This document shows, in pieces, positions 34,723-47,656 of a stretch of 64,000 nucleotides of DNA (positions are counted from its first letter, which is position 1; each line of letters begins with the position of its first letter). The stretch lies in the NCBI RefSeq assembly GCF_963169125.1, contig NC_084793.1, forward strand, positions 92,771,071-92,835,070. Direction: 5' to 3'. Position numbers and translations under genes: made by a program. The DNA is from Humulus lupulus (taxonomy: Eukaryota; Streptophyta; Magnoliopsida; Rosales; Cannabaceae). A model generated the notes under the pieces. The model saw nothing but the letters and a program-made list of their open reading frames with translations. It ran no database searches and was not told where the DNA came from.

Positions 34723-36467
34723 CCCAATAATGAAAAACTACTAAAGCATAATATAAAACATAAGACATAAAACATAAAAATGGACTACAATATTAATAAC
34801 AATTAACTCATTACCTTAGTATGTGATAGAAATCACTATAGTCCTCTTGCTACATTTAGAGGTAGGTTTAGACACAACTATAGTATGTGATAGAAACTGC
34901 TATAGTCCTCTTGCTATTATTTAGAGGTAGGTTTAGACACAACTATAGTCTACGATAATGATAAAAATCTCAAGATTTCCTATCTAAGGAACTATATTTC
35001 TCAAGCGACTAAAAGACATAAAAAAAAACATACATACACAAAGCACATAACACATAAATCTAACTTATTTTCCTTATCTTGAGTGTGGAGAGAAAAAGAA
35101 AGAGAAGAGATTGCTTGCTATAGAAAACGTTCAATCAAACTTAAATACAACATAAGATATTTATATTAGAGCCTTATAATAAAACTATACTTTCAAGAAT
35201 TTGCTAAACCTCATAAATCATAACTATAACCTAGAACCAAAATGATGAAATCCTGAGTCTTTCCTCCAATGTCTATCTCCAACAACAACACTAAGAGTTT
35301 GGATACTTGGGTAGATTTTGGCTATATATTTCCTTGATGGGGTTCAATATTTCGGCTAAAATAGGGTTTAGAAAGGCAATAGTGTTTAAGGCAAAATAAA
35401 GAAAATAGAAGAAAAAAATCTCGAGCACTAAAAGGACTAGTGTTTCGGTTATGACTAAGTAGAGTGTTTATGAAAAATGGAGAGAGATTTTGGGAATATG
35501 GGTTTTGATATGAGAGGTTTTAGAGAGATTTTGAGTGTGAGAAAAATGGTGAAGGGTAAGTCTCTATTTATAGGCATCAAACCCCAACTCCCTTCCTTGA
35601 TTTTCTCCACACCATTCAACTTAACTTTTAAAAATCAAACCTTCCCTCCACTATATGGTTTTGGCTAGCCTATTCTTACTCCCTTCTTGTTGCTACATCA
35701 TCTCCAAGTATGCCACATAGTCTCCATTTTGGTTCAAACTTTAGTCAAAATCCAAACTACTATCCTATATCTCGTAACTCTGGACCCTTCTGTAGTAAAA
35801 TTAACGTAACTAGAGCTGTAGGTGTCCGATTTAGGAATTTTTATACCATTAGAAAGATAATTAAATTATCTACAACTATGCAGAAATACTAGTTTTCCAA
35901 AATCATAATATAACTGGGTCAAAACTAGGTCCTAAGTTACATCACCCTAAAGTTGTGAAAACTTCATTTACTTATCTAACTCTTAGTTCAATTATAACAC
36001 TATTATCTCTACTTAGTTATTTGACTACTTAAATTAAATCTTTTAAATCTCCATTTATCTAGCTCTTCTTGACACATAGCCACTTAATTCAAATAGATCC
36101 AATCTTGCCTATCTTTAAAATTTAAAAAGAGTCAAATCCTTCCTATTTTTGTGCCAAACCTAAGACTAAGCTATTTTGGTTTTCATTTTAATTCTAATAC
36201 TTGGACATAATTTAATGCCACATGTTCACTTCTTAATACATCAAATAACATCTGCATTTAATACTTAATAAAACTATACACTAATTTAATCATATGCTAA
36301 AATAATGATAATTACCCAAACTATAATTATTTCTAAGTCCTACAATCATAACTTAAATAATTTAAGCTTAAAGCAATCTTTATTCCACAACTCAAGTCAT
36401 AACTAAATCTAACCTAAGATCATATTTAAGGAGCTTATAAAAAAAAAAAAAAACCTTGATTATTACA
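34723..36467 (-). repeat. right part of the interrupted solo LTR
   Basis: Contains the minus-strand CTATAAA at 35567-35573 and a poly-A/T run at 36439-36454 close to the TG end. A sequence of about 78 bp with GTATGTGATAGAAA and CTATAGTCCTCTTGCTA is tandemly repeated at 34817-34950. Apparent ORFs at 35477-35892 are chance frames. Confidence 0.6.
35567..35573 (-). promoter_or_regulatory. TATA box of the interrupted solo LTR
   Basis: CTATAAA followed by TAGAGAC on the minus strand, about 895 bp from the TG end. Confidence 0.5.
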
Positions 36468-37007
36468 CATATGGACCTATAATATCAAGCTCCAATAAAT
36501 ATTACATTATTAACCAAAATCCTTTTTTTCAATAATCATATTTATTAATCTCATCATTACTCCACTATAAATATGAGACCGAACTCTTGATAATTATTGA
36601 CATGTATTTACAAAGTACTTTATTAAAGAATAAAGTGTCCATTGATATAATCATTACATATAGTTTTAATCCTCTATTAATGGCACATGATTAAAAGGTA
36701 ATAAAATTACTATTTTACCCCTTTAGCTATATCTTGTGCCTAGTGTACCATTGACTTTACTAGTGAAGGTTGTTACACAACAAGTTTGCGACATGAGCGT
36801 TCATAGCCTTTTTAGTTCCAAAAGTCAACCCAATAGGGCACCATTATTCAATTTATAAGAAGGTATAGATTCTATATCTGTTAAACTATGTCCCCAGCCA
36901 TATATATCATTGAGTCCCCAAAACAATTGTTCTTTGCCTGATCATTCTGACAAACCTTAACGCATGAATCAAATGATCAAATGACATATATAGGAGTTCA
37001 TAGTAAC

Positions 37008-39330
37008 AGTAGCGTCCCAAATTCTCTGATAACACTTAGGGCCTTGATTAGCGTGCCGGGAGGGCAATAATTGATTTAATTATACTAACATGTGAATTTA
37101 ATGATTATGTGATTAGAAATGCATGTTTAGGAGAATTAAATATGCATGTGGGCCTCATCTGGTTATTACTGGCATATTTGTAATTTTAGCCAATTGAGAG
37201 CATAAATGTGATATATGTGTATATTGTGTTTGATACCACGAGTGAATGGTGATATATTTGTGATGCACGATCCAAGACGTTCCTAGGGAGCAATTTAGCT
37301 AAATAGTCACAACGGGGTCAAATAATCAGCTTGGGAGGAGCCTATGGGTATTTTGGGAACACAGTTGGTGTTCGGGATTTACCGGGTAATGGGTAATAAT
37401 TTAGTAATTTCAAGACATGTCGAGATTAAACGGAGATTTATAGGAACTCTCGAGGACTTAAAAGAATGTGGCAATGACGGGATTGCCCTTGGTGGCGTTA
37501 AAGGGTTAAGGATAGGCTTAGGGCACTTTAGGCATTTTGGGTCTTAGGCAGCTGGGGGATTACACTAAGTTACCACATCATTCTAGAAGTCAAAAGAAAA
37601 CCGAACAACCAATTCCTCTAACTTTCTCTTTCTCGGTTCTTCCTTTCTTTCTCTTTGAACTTGAGCAAGCTTTGGGGAAAAATCAAGTGGTTTAGGCTGA
37701 AGCTTTAGGAAATCTGAAGTTTGTGGCAATTGAAAGTAGTTCAGCGTTGAATACAATTCAAAGGTAAGCTCTTAGACTTGATCTTCTTGCGGAATTCTGC
37801 TTGGACTAGAGGTTTGCATGAGAGTCCAATTTTGAGTTTGATTTTTGGGTGTTGATGAGTGTGTGGAGTTGTTTGTGGCGTTGTTGTGATATTTAGGTTA
37901 TGTGGAAGGGAAGTTTAGGCTTGGTTCTTGGTTGAATTGGTATTTGAGGTATGAAATTGGGGTTTAGGTTCAAGGACAAAATAGAAAATAGGTAGAATTT
38001 CTGGGCTTGGGGGCTCGGGCTCGGGCTACGGCCCTGTTCTTTAGGCACCGTGGCCCGTGTGATTTGAGGAGGGTGGAAAGCCTCTGTTTGCCTAGGCGCA
38101 CCACAGCGCAAGGTATAGCGCGCCGCGGACCGTGTCCCTCATCAGAAAGGCATTTTTCCTCTGACTTGAGCGCGTCGCGGCCCTTAAGGGGTTGGGCCGC
38201 GGCTCAAATGCAAATAAGGGTTTTAAGCTTAGGAACCCAAATGTTAAGGCTCGGGAAGGTTTCTACTAACTGGTTTAGTAGAATCCAAGGTCTCGGAGGC
38301 TAGGTTAATATTCCAAAGTTAATTATAGGTTTAGGACTTGATGGATGGTTATTTTAAATGCGTTGTGATTAGGTTTTCAACGAGGCTTAGATTAGAGGAA
38401 TGTGCTCGGGATCGCATTGACTCAGATAGCTCGGGACATAGGTAAGAGAACTGTTTGTACCCATAGAGCTATATGGTGTATTGTGTTGTATGTGTTGCTT
38501 ATAACTGTTATGTCAAACATGTGGTTGTGACTGATCGGCAAGAGCCTGAAGCAACAAGGGGTCGAGATCGATGTTTAGCATGCTGAATGCAAGCCGTTAG
38601 GGTGAAACCCTCTAAGGGTGCTGAACACACCCATTCGGTTAAGACCACAGACCTGGTGCCTGAAAGCACACCCCGAGCGGAGGACACCACTACTGTGATA
38701 CTGTACTGCTAAGATGTTACATTGTTGTGCTTATGTGCTGATATATTGCTATGATGTTATGTTGTTATGTTGCGCTATTTATATGTTGTTATATTGTTAT
38801 GATGTGATGTTGTTGTACTGTCGTTCCATTGTGTATTTTAATAACATTTTGTAGATTATTTGTTGTCTTTGATTAAGTATTTGTTTGTTTAGATAAATTA
38901 TAGTATGTTGTGCTTTGAGGTTCTCTTCTTGGGCCTCAGCTCACGGGTGCTCTGTGGTGCAGGTAAGGGCAAGGAAAAGATCGATCAACCATGAGTTAGA
39001 GGGCATGGAGCGGTGCATGCATGTTTAGCCTACCTGGCCGCCACGGCTGGGGTATCTTGAGGAGCGGGTTATAAATGTTGATTTTTTCTCTTAGGTCGAC
39101 TATAAAGTAACTTTTTTTAGTTGTAAATATGTTTCTAAATAGTATTTTTTTGGGATCCCAATGTAACCCTGTCATGATTTAAAGGAATTTAAGACCTTTT
39201 ACCCCAAAATCTTATTTAAACGAGTTTACACTTTAATTAACCACAATTTTTGGTCTAATACCTCGATTAGCGAGCTAGTAGCACATTTTAAAAACACATG
39301 GTAACGACTCTAGGAAAGTAGGGCGTTACA
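37008..39330 (+). repeat. 5' LTR
   Basis: Begins AGTAGCGTCCC (partner TGTAGCATCCC) and ends GGGCGTTACA. Contains the GC-rich GCGCCGCGG / GGGCCGCGG block (38018-38205) and the conserved GGCCTCAGCTCACGGGTGCT block near 38933. Confidence 0.9.
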
Positions 39331-39331
39331 A

Positions 39332-39348
39332 CTTGGTATGAGAGCGTG
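39332..39348 (+). other. primer binding site, initiator tRNA-Met-like
   Basis: CTTGGTATGAGAGCGTG right after the 5' LTR; one change from TGGTATCAGAGC. Confidence 0.75.
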
Positions 39349-39636
39349 CCAAGGTTTATGGTTCCTAGAAAATTGACTAAACATGTACGCTCGTTGCCAG
39401 AGACAAGCTCGACTTAGGGTCGGTTGGTATTAAGTGAAATATTTTCCTAGTTGCTTATTTGAATTGAAGGGCCTTATTTGCTTGTTAATATTGGGAGCAT
39501 GAGAAATATATATTTGTACTTAATATTCTTAGTGTTTGTGGCTATTATGTTTGTCTGGCCTTGCTCGGGAGTGGTTCTAGAAGGGATTACCATATTTGAT
39601 GGATTGAGTCATTGACTGAAGACAGATTTAGAAGTT

Positions 39637-40781
39637 ATGCATCAGAGACAGTCAAGTGGAGTAGGCATTATTAATGTTGGGGTTGCGGATGGTAGTCAGG
39701 GCTGAAATCCTCCATCTGTCCCCTGGGATTGGCAACAGGTGTTCCCTAATATGGAGGCTAGATTACAAAAGTAGGAGGAAGAGATTAGGTGGTTGAGACA
39801 GTGGGTTCACCCGGGAACGTCGCTCTGTGTGTTTCTACGGCATTAGCATCAGTTCTGGTTCAGCCTGAGGGTGGAAACAGGTGGGAATTGTTGTATGAAA
39901 GATTCCAGAGGCATTATCCTCCAGTTTTTTGGGGGGGTTTAGATCCGTTCCAAGCTGAACAGTGGATGGGAATGGTTAGCTCCATCCTCGACTATATAGG
40001 AGCAGAAGGTAATGATAGAGTGGCTTGTGCCACATACATGCTAGTAGAGGATGCCCAAACATGGTGGGAGGTGGTATCCCATACCCGGAATGTTGTTATG
40101 ATGAGTTCAGACAATTATTCAATGAGAGGTACTATGGTGACGCAATTCGAATTGTGAAGACCAATGAGTTTATGAATTTGGTTCAAGGCGGTAAGACAGT
40201 GACAAAATATGTCAACAAATTTGATGGGTTAGCCAAGTTCGCTTTTGATTTGGTAACGACAGATGTAGCCTGAAAGGAACAGTTTATTCGAGGGTTGAAC
40301 CCTGGGGTGGCCCATAGAGTTAGGGTCACTCCAATTCATGAGATTTCCACCTATGCTCTGGCGGTAGGGAATGCCCTTACCATAGAGGATGCAAGATGTG
40401 CGATATGGAGCGAGGGTGCTGCGGGGTAGGAAACTCAGGCAAGGGTACCCCCATTTTAGGAGCAGGTAGGGCTGAAGGACCCAGTAGTCAGAAAAGAAAG
40501 ATCCCTGATAGTTCTACAACTGTTGGCCTGATGTGAGGGGTCATGATGTTTAGGGCAGTCGCCAAGGCGACAATGAGATCTGGAGAAGTTATTGAGTGTG
40601 CGTCAGGTGCAGGAGACACCATCTGGGAAAATGCCGAGTGAAGGCATGTTTTCTATGTGGAAAAGTTGGGCACATCATGAAGCATTGTCCAGAATCAAAG
40701 ACAAAAGTACAGATAGCTCGACCTCGACTCGAGAGTCTGCTTGGAGGAAGCCAGAGCCCAAAGCTTGTTCCTCAGAAATGA
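39637..40781 (+). pseudogene. gag with zinc knuckle, frameshifted
   Basis: From ATG 39637 the frame shows MHQRQSSG and an EARLQK-EEEIRWLRQ helix, then shifts to the frame at 39789-40095 (RWELLYERFQRHYPPVF, PFQAEQWMGMVSSILDY, AQTWWEVVSHTR), then to 40096-40430 (EFRQLFNERYYGDA, KFDGLAKFAFDL), and again to 40596-40781 with CVRCRRHHLGKCRVKACFLC and the knuckle CFLCGKVGHIMKHC. Gag is broken by at least three frameshifts and several stops, but its parts line up with the gag proteins at 24922-26001 and 59822-60907. It would have packaged element RNA. Confidence 0.8.
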
Positions 40782-43281
40782 CAGGTTGGCCTCCTAGTTC
40801 TTGTTCTTTATATTGTGTTGAATGAGTTTGGTGCTACATACCTTTTAGTAGAAATATAGACATGGGATACCTACCGAATGAATAGAATGTCGTGGGGCTT
40901 GAGATTTTGCATTTAATAAAAGTTGGTAATTTCCAAGGAATGAAACAGAGTAGTACAGGCAAAAAATTTGTAGTAAGAATTGGTTGGGATTGTTATATGA
41001 TGGCCTTGATATAGTCCTACGTGGATTAGTTGCCTGATAAGGGACAACCATGGATTGTGAGAGAGAGTGGTGACTTTTGAGAGTAAGAGGAGAGGACTCG
41101 ACTATGATTTCGAAATGTCTAGTCATGGTGGTGGGTACCACTAGGGTTATGATAGGTAGATTGGAGGGAAACTAGATGGATCAGTGAAATTTCAAATGGG
41201 TGTACCAGGATTTTTCAAGATTGTTGTCATGACATGGAAATTAAGCGTACTACGATAATTAGCAAGAATAAAACTAGCACCAGAAACACCGTGAAGAATG
41301 ACACTAATTGAGCAACCAAAATTAAAGGTTAAGTCAAGGGAGTTTCTTAACTTAAAGGTGATTAGACTGAGCATCTTACAATAGAGCATGTCAACGCCAT
41401 GGGTTAAGGAGAAGGCCAAGTTTGCAAGAGTACATACTGTATATGGGAGCCAAGCAAGGTAATTGTTAAGAATAGATATCCACTGCTAAGAATGACGGAT
41501 TTATTTGGGTACGTCATATGTAACTCGGTCAGGAATGATTTGGACTACTTCCATTTAAGAACAGAATATAAGCAATCCCTGAATTGATATCTCTGAGGAT
41601 GAGGAAGCGGGGATTACAAGTAAGATTCTAGAAGGAATAAGTTTCGATTTCTCCGGATCATATTTAAGGTTACCTAATGGGAAGTGATGGGATTGCGCAT
41701 GAATTGGCTAGGATTGAGACCACAAGACAATTGTTAAAGGAACACTTTAGGGGATTAGAAACACGGTGAGATCGGTGAGGCACATCGACTTCTATCTAAA
41801 ACATCTTTGGGGATTTTTATACCCTTGATTAAAGTAATATAGAAATCTTAAGTTTGTTTGAATGGATAATGATTTGTTGGATTCCCAAAGATTGGAACAA
41901 GGGGTTGATCTGCATGTCATGGTGGGCACCGTCCTTACTAAGAATATGGTATGTTAGTACGGTGGATCAAGGATTAGGGTGCGCCCGTATACACACTGGA
42001 GGAGTGATCGTTTGTACCTTATAACAGATGAAGGGATAAGGACATAGATGTTTTACATGGGATGTCAAGTTAACAAGTAGTGTTTGTTAGCCACAATTAG
42101 GGTGAAGTAATGACCGAGATTGGCCCAAAGGCTGCGATTGATGAGTAACTGATACGCCTCTAAAAATAAACAGTGAAGCACCGGAAGAAGATTTTGTAGG
42201 AATGGTTAAGAATTCCACCACCTTAGCACAGATGAGTTAAGAAAATTGGGTGAGTGATCTGATGGGTATTGGTGTTGAAGATAAGAAACGGGGCAAGCCT
42301 TAGGTTACCTCTTTACACTTATTGTATATAGGAAGTTCAATATTGGAAGGCGCACGACTTGATCTTTTGGAAAGTGAGAAATGATAGTTAGGGGCCAGAA
42401 GGGCTATTATGAATGTAGGATATCCAAAGGTTGGTGTGAAGGAATATAGTTATGGACTGTAAAGGTGGATCACCTCAGTTTATAAGTGAAGTGAGTGATG
42501 CAAAAAGTTATGACCAGACCTATTGGATTAACACACTATGGTTTGTGTGAGCGAGATGTTAAAGAGGGAGTGTGTATGGAAGAAGACCATAATTCCCCAC
42601 TGGACACCAATGTCGACAATGTTAGATTAAGACCCTTAGGTTCCCAGGTTCGAGAAGAAGGTCATAGAAGGTGATGAGTATGAGGATGAAACCTAGAATT
42701 AACAGTTATAGTTACACATGGCTCACTGGAAAGAGTAACTCAGGTTTTGAGTGTTTTGAGTGTATACTTTATAGAAGGGTATAGAGTTTGCAAATTTGAG
42801 TACAGGAACATAGGATTCCAGGACTGGAGACTTTATGCTTCTCCGAACATTATGGACTAAGTATGGTAAAGGTGTTTGGGAAAGGACGAAGAAATTTTGA
42901 TCCTAAATTGGGATAGATCTGAAAGATCCTAATAAGGACTAGGTTGGGGGCCTACAGTTTAGCCTTACCCCAACATGGGTAGGTAGAGGCTCATGAGATA
43001 TTATTGGTGCCAACATTAAGGGGAGAAGTGTGAGTACTACCCGTAATCAAGCGAAAAGGTCCTGGAGGTTCAGGGGAACTTGTTGTACAAGGGAAAGCTG
43101 GTGAAACTCTCGACACAAAAGATAGAGACATACAAATTTAGACCATCCTTCTTGTGAAAGTATTGCAAGTAGTGGAAAAGTAAAGAACCTTATTCTAGGG
43201 TTATAGCCAGGGTTACGGAATTGGTATCCTGAGATGTTTGAATAAATTTCGAGGATGAAATTTCTGTAAGGAGGGAAAAGT
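40782..43281 (+). pseudogene. decayed pol region with one RT trace, and 3' leader
   Basis: At about 41464-41515 the frame reads KNRYPLLRMTDLFG, close to the RT block [15 protein letters not shown] of the relative at 61770, and the DNA matches there too. No YVDD, RNase H or integrase motif was found in the rest. The 3' end has the AAATTTCGAGGATGAAATTT hairpin and polypurine tract AAGGAGGGAAAAGT before the 3' LTR. At the modest LTR divergence seen, an intact pol at insertion would still be legible, so pol was probably already damaged when this copy moved. Confidence 0.55.
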
Positions 43282-45633
43282 TGTAGCATCCCAAATTTGC
43301 CAATAAGGCTTAGGGCCTTGATTAGCGTTCCGGGAGGGAAATTTTTGATTTAATAATGCTAATATGTGAATTTAATGATTATGTGATTAGAAATGCATGT
43401 TTAAGTGAATTAAATATGCATGTGGGCCCCATCTAGTTATTAGGGGCATATTTATAATTTTACCCCATTGAGGGCATAAATTTGATATATGTATATATTA
43501 TGTTTGATACCATGAGTGAATGGTAATATATTTGTGATGCACGATCTGAGACAGTCCAAGGGAGCAGTTTAGATAAATAGTCACAACGGGGTCGAATACT
43601 CAGCTCGGGAGGAGCCAAGGGGAATTTCTAGAACACAGTTGGTGTTTGGGATTTACCGGGTAATGGGTAATAATTTAGTAATTTCTAGACATGTCGAGAT
43701 TAAACGAAGATTTATAAGAACGCTCGAGGACATAACGTGATGTAGCAAATGATGGGATTGCCCTTGGTGGCATTAAAGGGCTGAGGATAGGCTTAGGGTA
43801 TTTTAGGCATTTCGAGACTCAGGCAGCTAGGGGATTACACTAAGTTACTACATCATTCTGGAAGTCAAAAGAAATTAGAACAGCCAATTTCTCAAGCTTT
43901 CTCTCTCTCGGTTCTTCCTTTCTTTCTCTTGGAACTTAAGCAAGCTTTGGGGAAAATTCAAGTGGTTGAGGTTGAAGCCTTAGGAAATCTGAAGTTTATG
44001 GAAATTGAAAGTTGCTCAGGGTTGAATACAATTAAGAGGTAAGCTCTTAGACTTTATCTTCTTGCTGAATTCTGATAGGACTAGAGGTTTGCATGAGAGT
44101 TCAATTATGAGTTTGATTTTTAGGTGTTGATGAGTGTGTGGAGTTGTTTGTGGTTTTGTTGTGATGTTTAGGTTATATGGAAGGGAAGTTTAGGCTTGGT
44201 TCTGGGTTGAATTGGTATTTGATGTATGAAATTGGGGTTTAGGCTCGAGAAAAAATGCAGAAAATAGCTAGGATGTCTAGGTTTGGGGGCCCGAGTTGTG
44301 GCCCTGTTCTTCAGGCGCCGTGACCCGTGTGAGTCGAGGAGGCTGGAAAGCCTCTATTAGCCTAAGCGTACCGCGACGCAAGGTATAGCGCACTACGGTC
44401 CGTGTCCCTCAGCAAAGAGGCATTTTATCTCTGACTTGAGCGCGTCGCGGCCCTTAAGGGGTCGAGCTGCGGTTCAAATGGAAATAAGGGATGTTTGAGG
44501 GTTTTAAGCTTAAGAACCCAAATTTAAGGCTAAGGAAGGGTTCTACTACCTAGTTTAGTAGAATCCAAGGTCCTGGAGGCTAGGTTAATATTATGGAGTT
44601 ATTTATTTGTTTAGGACTTGATGGATGGTTATTTTATATGCGTTGTGATTAGGTTTCAACGAGGCTCAGATTAGAGGACTGTGCTCGAGATCGCATTGAC
44701 TCAGATAGCTCAGGACACAGGTAAGAGAACTGTTGGTACCCGTAGAGCTACATTGTGTGTTGTGTTGTATGTGTTGCTTATAACTATTATGTCAAACATG
44801 TGGTTGTGACTGATCGGCAAGAGTCGGGAGCAGCAAGAGTCGGGTGCGGCAAGAGCCAGAAGCGGCAAGGGGCCAGGATCGGTGTTAAGCATGCTGAATG
44901 CAGGCCGTTAGGGCGAGACCCCCTAAGGGTGTTGTACACACCTGTTCGGTTAAGACTGCAGATCTGGTGCCTGAAAGTGCACCCCGAGCGGAGGAGACTG
45001 CTGCTGTGATACTGTATTGCTAAGATGTTATGTTATTGTGCTTACATGTTGATATATACTGCTATGATGCTATGATGCGGTATTTATGTGTTGTTATACT
45101 GCTATGATGTGATGTTGTTGTGTTGTCGTGCCATTATGTATTTTAATAACAGTTTGTAGATTGTTTATTGCCTTTGATTAAATATTTATTTGTTGAGATA
45201 AATTATGGTATGTTGTGCTTTGAGGTTCTCTTGCTGGGCCTCGGCTCACGGGTTCTAAGTGGTGCAGGTAAGGGCAAGGAGAAGATCGATCAATCATGAG
45301 TTAGAGGGCATAGAGCAGTGCGTACATGTTTGACCTACCTTGCTGCCAAGGCTGGGGTATCTTGAGGAGCGGGTTATAAATGTTGATTTTGTCGCTTAGG
45401 CAAATGTAAAGTAACTTTTTGAGTTGTAAATATGTTTATAAATATTAATTTTTTTGGGATCCCAATGTAACCCTGTCATGATTTAAAGGAATGAATGACC
45501 TTTTACCCCAAAATCTTATTTAAACGTGTTTACACTTTAATTAGCCATACTTTTTGGTCTAGTACCTCGATTAGGAGATAGTCGCACATTTTAACATCAC
45601 ATGGTAACGACTCTATGGAAGTCGGATGTTATA
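43282..45633 (+). repeat. 3' LTR
   Basis: Partner of 37008-39330. It has gained about 18-bp tandem copies around GCAAGAGTCGGG at 44815-44875, where the 5' LTR has one unit. Confidence 0.88.
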
Positions 45634-46087
45634 GTAACCTCAGGATTAAGATCATCGTGTATATGATCATCATTTGATGTGTTTGATTAATACTGTGAAA
45701 CAATATTTAAACAAGTATTAACAAATCACATCTGGTCCACTTCTATATATCACTATATATAAAGTGCCTTCACTAAAGTGTCCTACTACACTAGTGGCCC
45801 ATATCCAGGTCACTTGTATTCATAATACTAGCAAACCGTACTAGTCGTAATTAATGTAGAGATTCCATAACTTTATTTTACTGTGAACCATTTCAAGTTT
45901 ATTAACTTAATCTTGATCCTCTCATACCAATATGAGATTAATACCACATAGATAAACTTTAGAATTTTATGATATTTACTTAATATTATCAACATAATAT
46001 CGGACGTAGTCTATATATATATATAATAATTCAATTCATTTAAAATATTTGTCAACTACAATTGCTGTAAGGGCACTATTCCCAACA

Positions 46088-46526
46088 ATCTCCCACTTTC
46101 CCTAAAGCAAATTGAGGCATCTCTCTCTCAATGTGTCAATCACATTATGCTGAACGAATTTGTCTAATAAAGTCTTTCTAAACAGTTTTGTAAGAAACTA
46201 TTTTGAAGATATCTTCAAGATATTCACATCAATTATGTAAAATTGTCTTGAATTAAATGATACTTCATTTCATGTGCTTTACCCTCTCATGATTTCTAGT
46301 TCTTCTAGAATAGTTATATCTCCATTGCTTTCATAATGAGATACTAGTAGTTTATTCAAGTCTGAAAACATTTTCCAGAATGGCAAAAAACTCAACTAAA
46401 TCAAATAGCCTATTTAACTACCCATAGCTGTTACATGTCGACTTCTATGGTGAAACATACAATTCTTAAATGTCCAATACATTTCCAGATTAATGTGTTT
46501 CCTCCACAATTATGGAAACTGATTCC
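46088..46526 (-). other. 3' internal end of the minus-strand copia element
   Basis: Reverse complement of about 52190-52618, starting with the polypurine tract complement ATCTCCCACTTTCC next to the LTR fragment that ends at 46087. It is cut at 46526 by a copia element of the same family inserted in the opposite orientation. Confidence 0.75.
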
Positions 46527-47638
46527 TGTTGGGAATAGTTCCCTTAAAGCAATTGTAGTTGACAAATGTTTTAAATGAAATAAATAAATTGAGTGAATTA
46601 TTATATATATAGACTATGTCCGATATTATATGATAATATTAAGTGAATATTAGAAAATTCCAAAGTTTATCAATCTAGTCTTAATCTCATATTGGTATGA
46701 GAGGATCGAGATTAAGATAATAAACTTAAAACAGTTCGCAGTAAAATAAAGTTATGGAATCTTTAGATTAATTACTGCTAGTACGGTCCACTAGTATTAT
46801 GAATACATGTGACCTAGATCCAAGTTAATAGTGTAGTAGGACACTTTAGTAGAAGTACTTTTCATGTTGAGAGTATTTATTTTATCAAATATACTGATAT
46901 TGTATCATTGTAGTTGTTATTTTATTTTTTTAATTATTTAATAATTTGAAAATAATATTTTCAAATTTGGTAAGTTAGATATTTACCTAAATCAATTCCT
47001 ATCATCATTGTGATATTTTATTATATTACTATTATTATTAGGAATAATAAGGTAATAATATTATCTCTATATATATGATATAGAATAAAGAGAAGGTAGA
47101 ACATTAGAGACTACACATATCAGATACAATTAAGAAAAGTTCTCAGAGTTTTTGTCAGACAAAACTCTTTCTTCTTCTTCTTCTTCTTATTTATTCTAGC
47201 CATTCTAAGACCATAATCCAAGTTCTCATGTGTTGAGAAATACTTGGGATTCTTCAAAAAAATACAAACTCATGTTCTCTATGTGCCCACACACATCTTG
47301 AGGTGTAGAGAACACTCTGGAAGATCATTGTTTGAGTGCTTAAAGCTTTGGATAGGAAGATCGAAAAATATACGAAAAGACTCAAGGACACTTGATAGGC
47401 TTCAAGAGGTAATTGTTTATATTCTTGATTATTTTTGTGTGTTTATATGTTATATATAAATATATTGTATATTTATATATATATATATGTTGCATGATTA
47501 ATAATATTGTATGTTAATGTTTCTGGATTGTTTTCTTGGTCATATAAATTGTTTATATGATTAATGAAAAAATTTATTGTTGTATACAATGGGCCCACCA
47601 CACCCATTTCGCTGTGTGCTCTGAATGTTTTTCCAACA
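46527..47638 (+). repeat. 5' copia LTR with a 1.16 kb internal deletion
   Basis: Aligns to both ends of 52619-54887 but lacks the middle: near 46879 it jumps from GTTGAGAGTA to a point matching about 54145. Length 1112 bp against 2269 bp for the 3' LTR. Confidence 0.85.
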
Positions 47639-47640
47639 AT

Positions 47641-47655
47641 TGATACCAGATCAGG
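47641..47655 (+). other. primer binding site, tRNA-Met-like, degraded
   Basis: TGATACCAGATCAGG two bases after the LTR; the copy at 54890 reads TGGTACCAGAGCAGG. Confidence 0.65.
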
Positions 47656-47656
47656 T

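Larger units (their letters stand above)
19152..36467 (-). mobile_element. gypsy-type solo LTR, interrupted by a CACTA-like element
   Basis: TG and CA ends (TGTAAAGACCCGAC ... CTTGATTATTACA) with flanking 5-bp duplications CTTAT (19147-19151) and CATAT (36468-36472), one mismatch. Without the insertion at 19508-34719 the LTR is about 2.1 kb. A CTATAAA box on the minus strand at 35567-35573 suggests minus orientation. No internal region or second LTR was seen. The family is not the same as the neighbouring gypsy elements. Confidence 0.65.
37008..45633 (+). mobile_element. Ty3/gypsy element, relative of the gag-only element, pol decayed
   Basis: LTRs at 37008-39330 (2323 bp) and 43282-45633 (2352 bp) flank a 3951-bp internal region, almost the same internal length as in the element at 19888. 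The flanks carry a perfect 5-bp duplication GTAAC at 37003-37007 and 45634-45638, and removing the element restores the copia LTR sequence TCATAGTAACCTCAGG. The terminal dinucleotides have mutated (AG start on the left LTR, TA end on the right). LTR divergence looks several percent, so it is older than the element at 19888. Confidence 0.9.
18757..46087 (-). mobile_element. second copia LTR fragment, minus orientation, split by two nested insertions
   Basis: Pieces at 18757-19151, 36468-37007 and 45634-46087 join into one LTR fragment in the reverse orientation of 52619-54887, lacking about 0.8 kb at its left. It ends TTCCCAACA at 46087 and is followed by a polypurine tract complement and 3' internal sequence. 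The two interruptions are a solo gypsy LTR (19152-36467) and a gypsy element (37008-45633). The flanking copia pieces at 18300-18360 and 45634 show the same underlying sequence, which confirms the reconstruction. Confidence 0.78.

Noticed and set aside
38007..38303. Arg-rich frame in the 5' LTR
   Set aside because: Spans the GC-rich block of the LTR and is not kept in the partner LTR at 44280-44580.
44755..45009. 84-codon frame in the 3' LTR
   Set aside because: Created by the local tandem copies of GCAAGAGTCGGG; absent from the 5' LTR.
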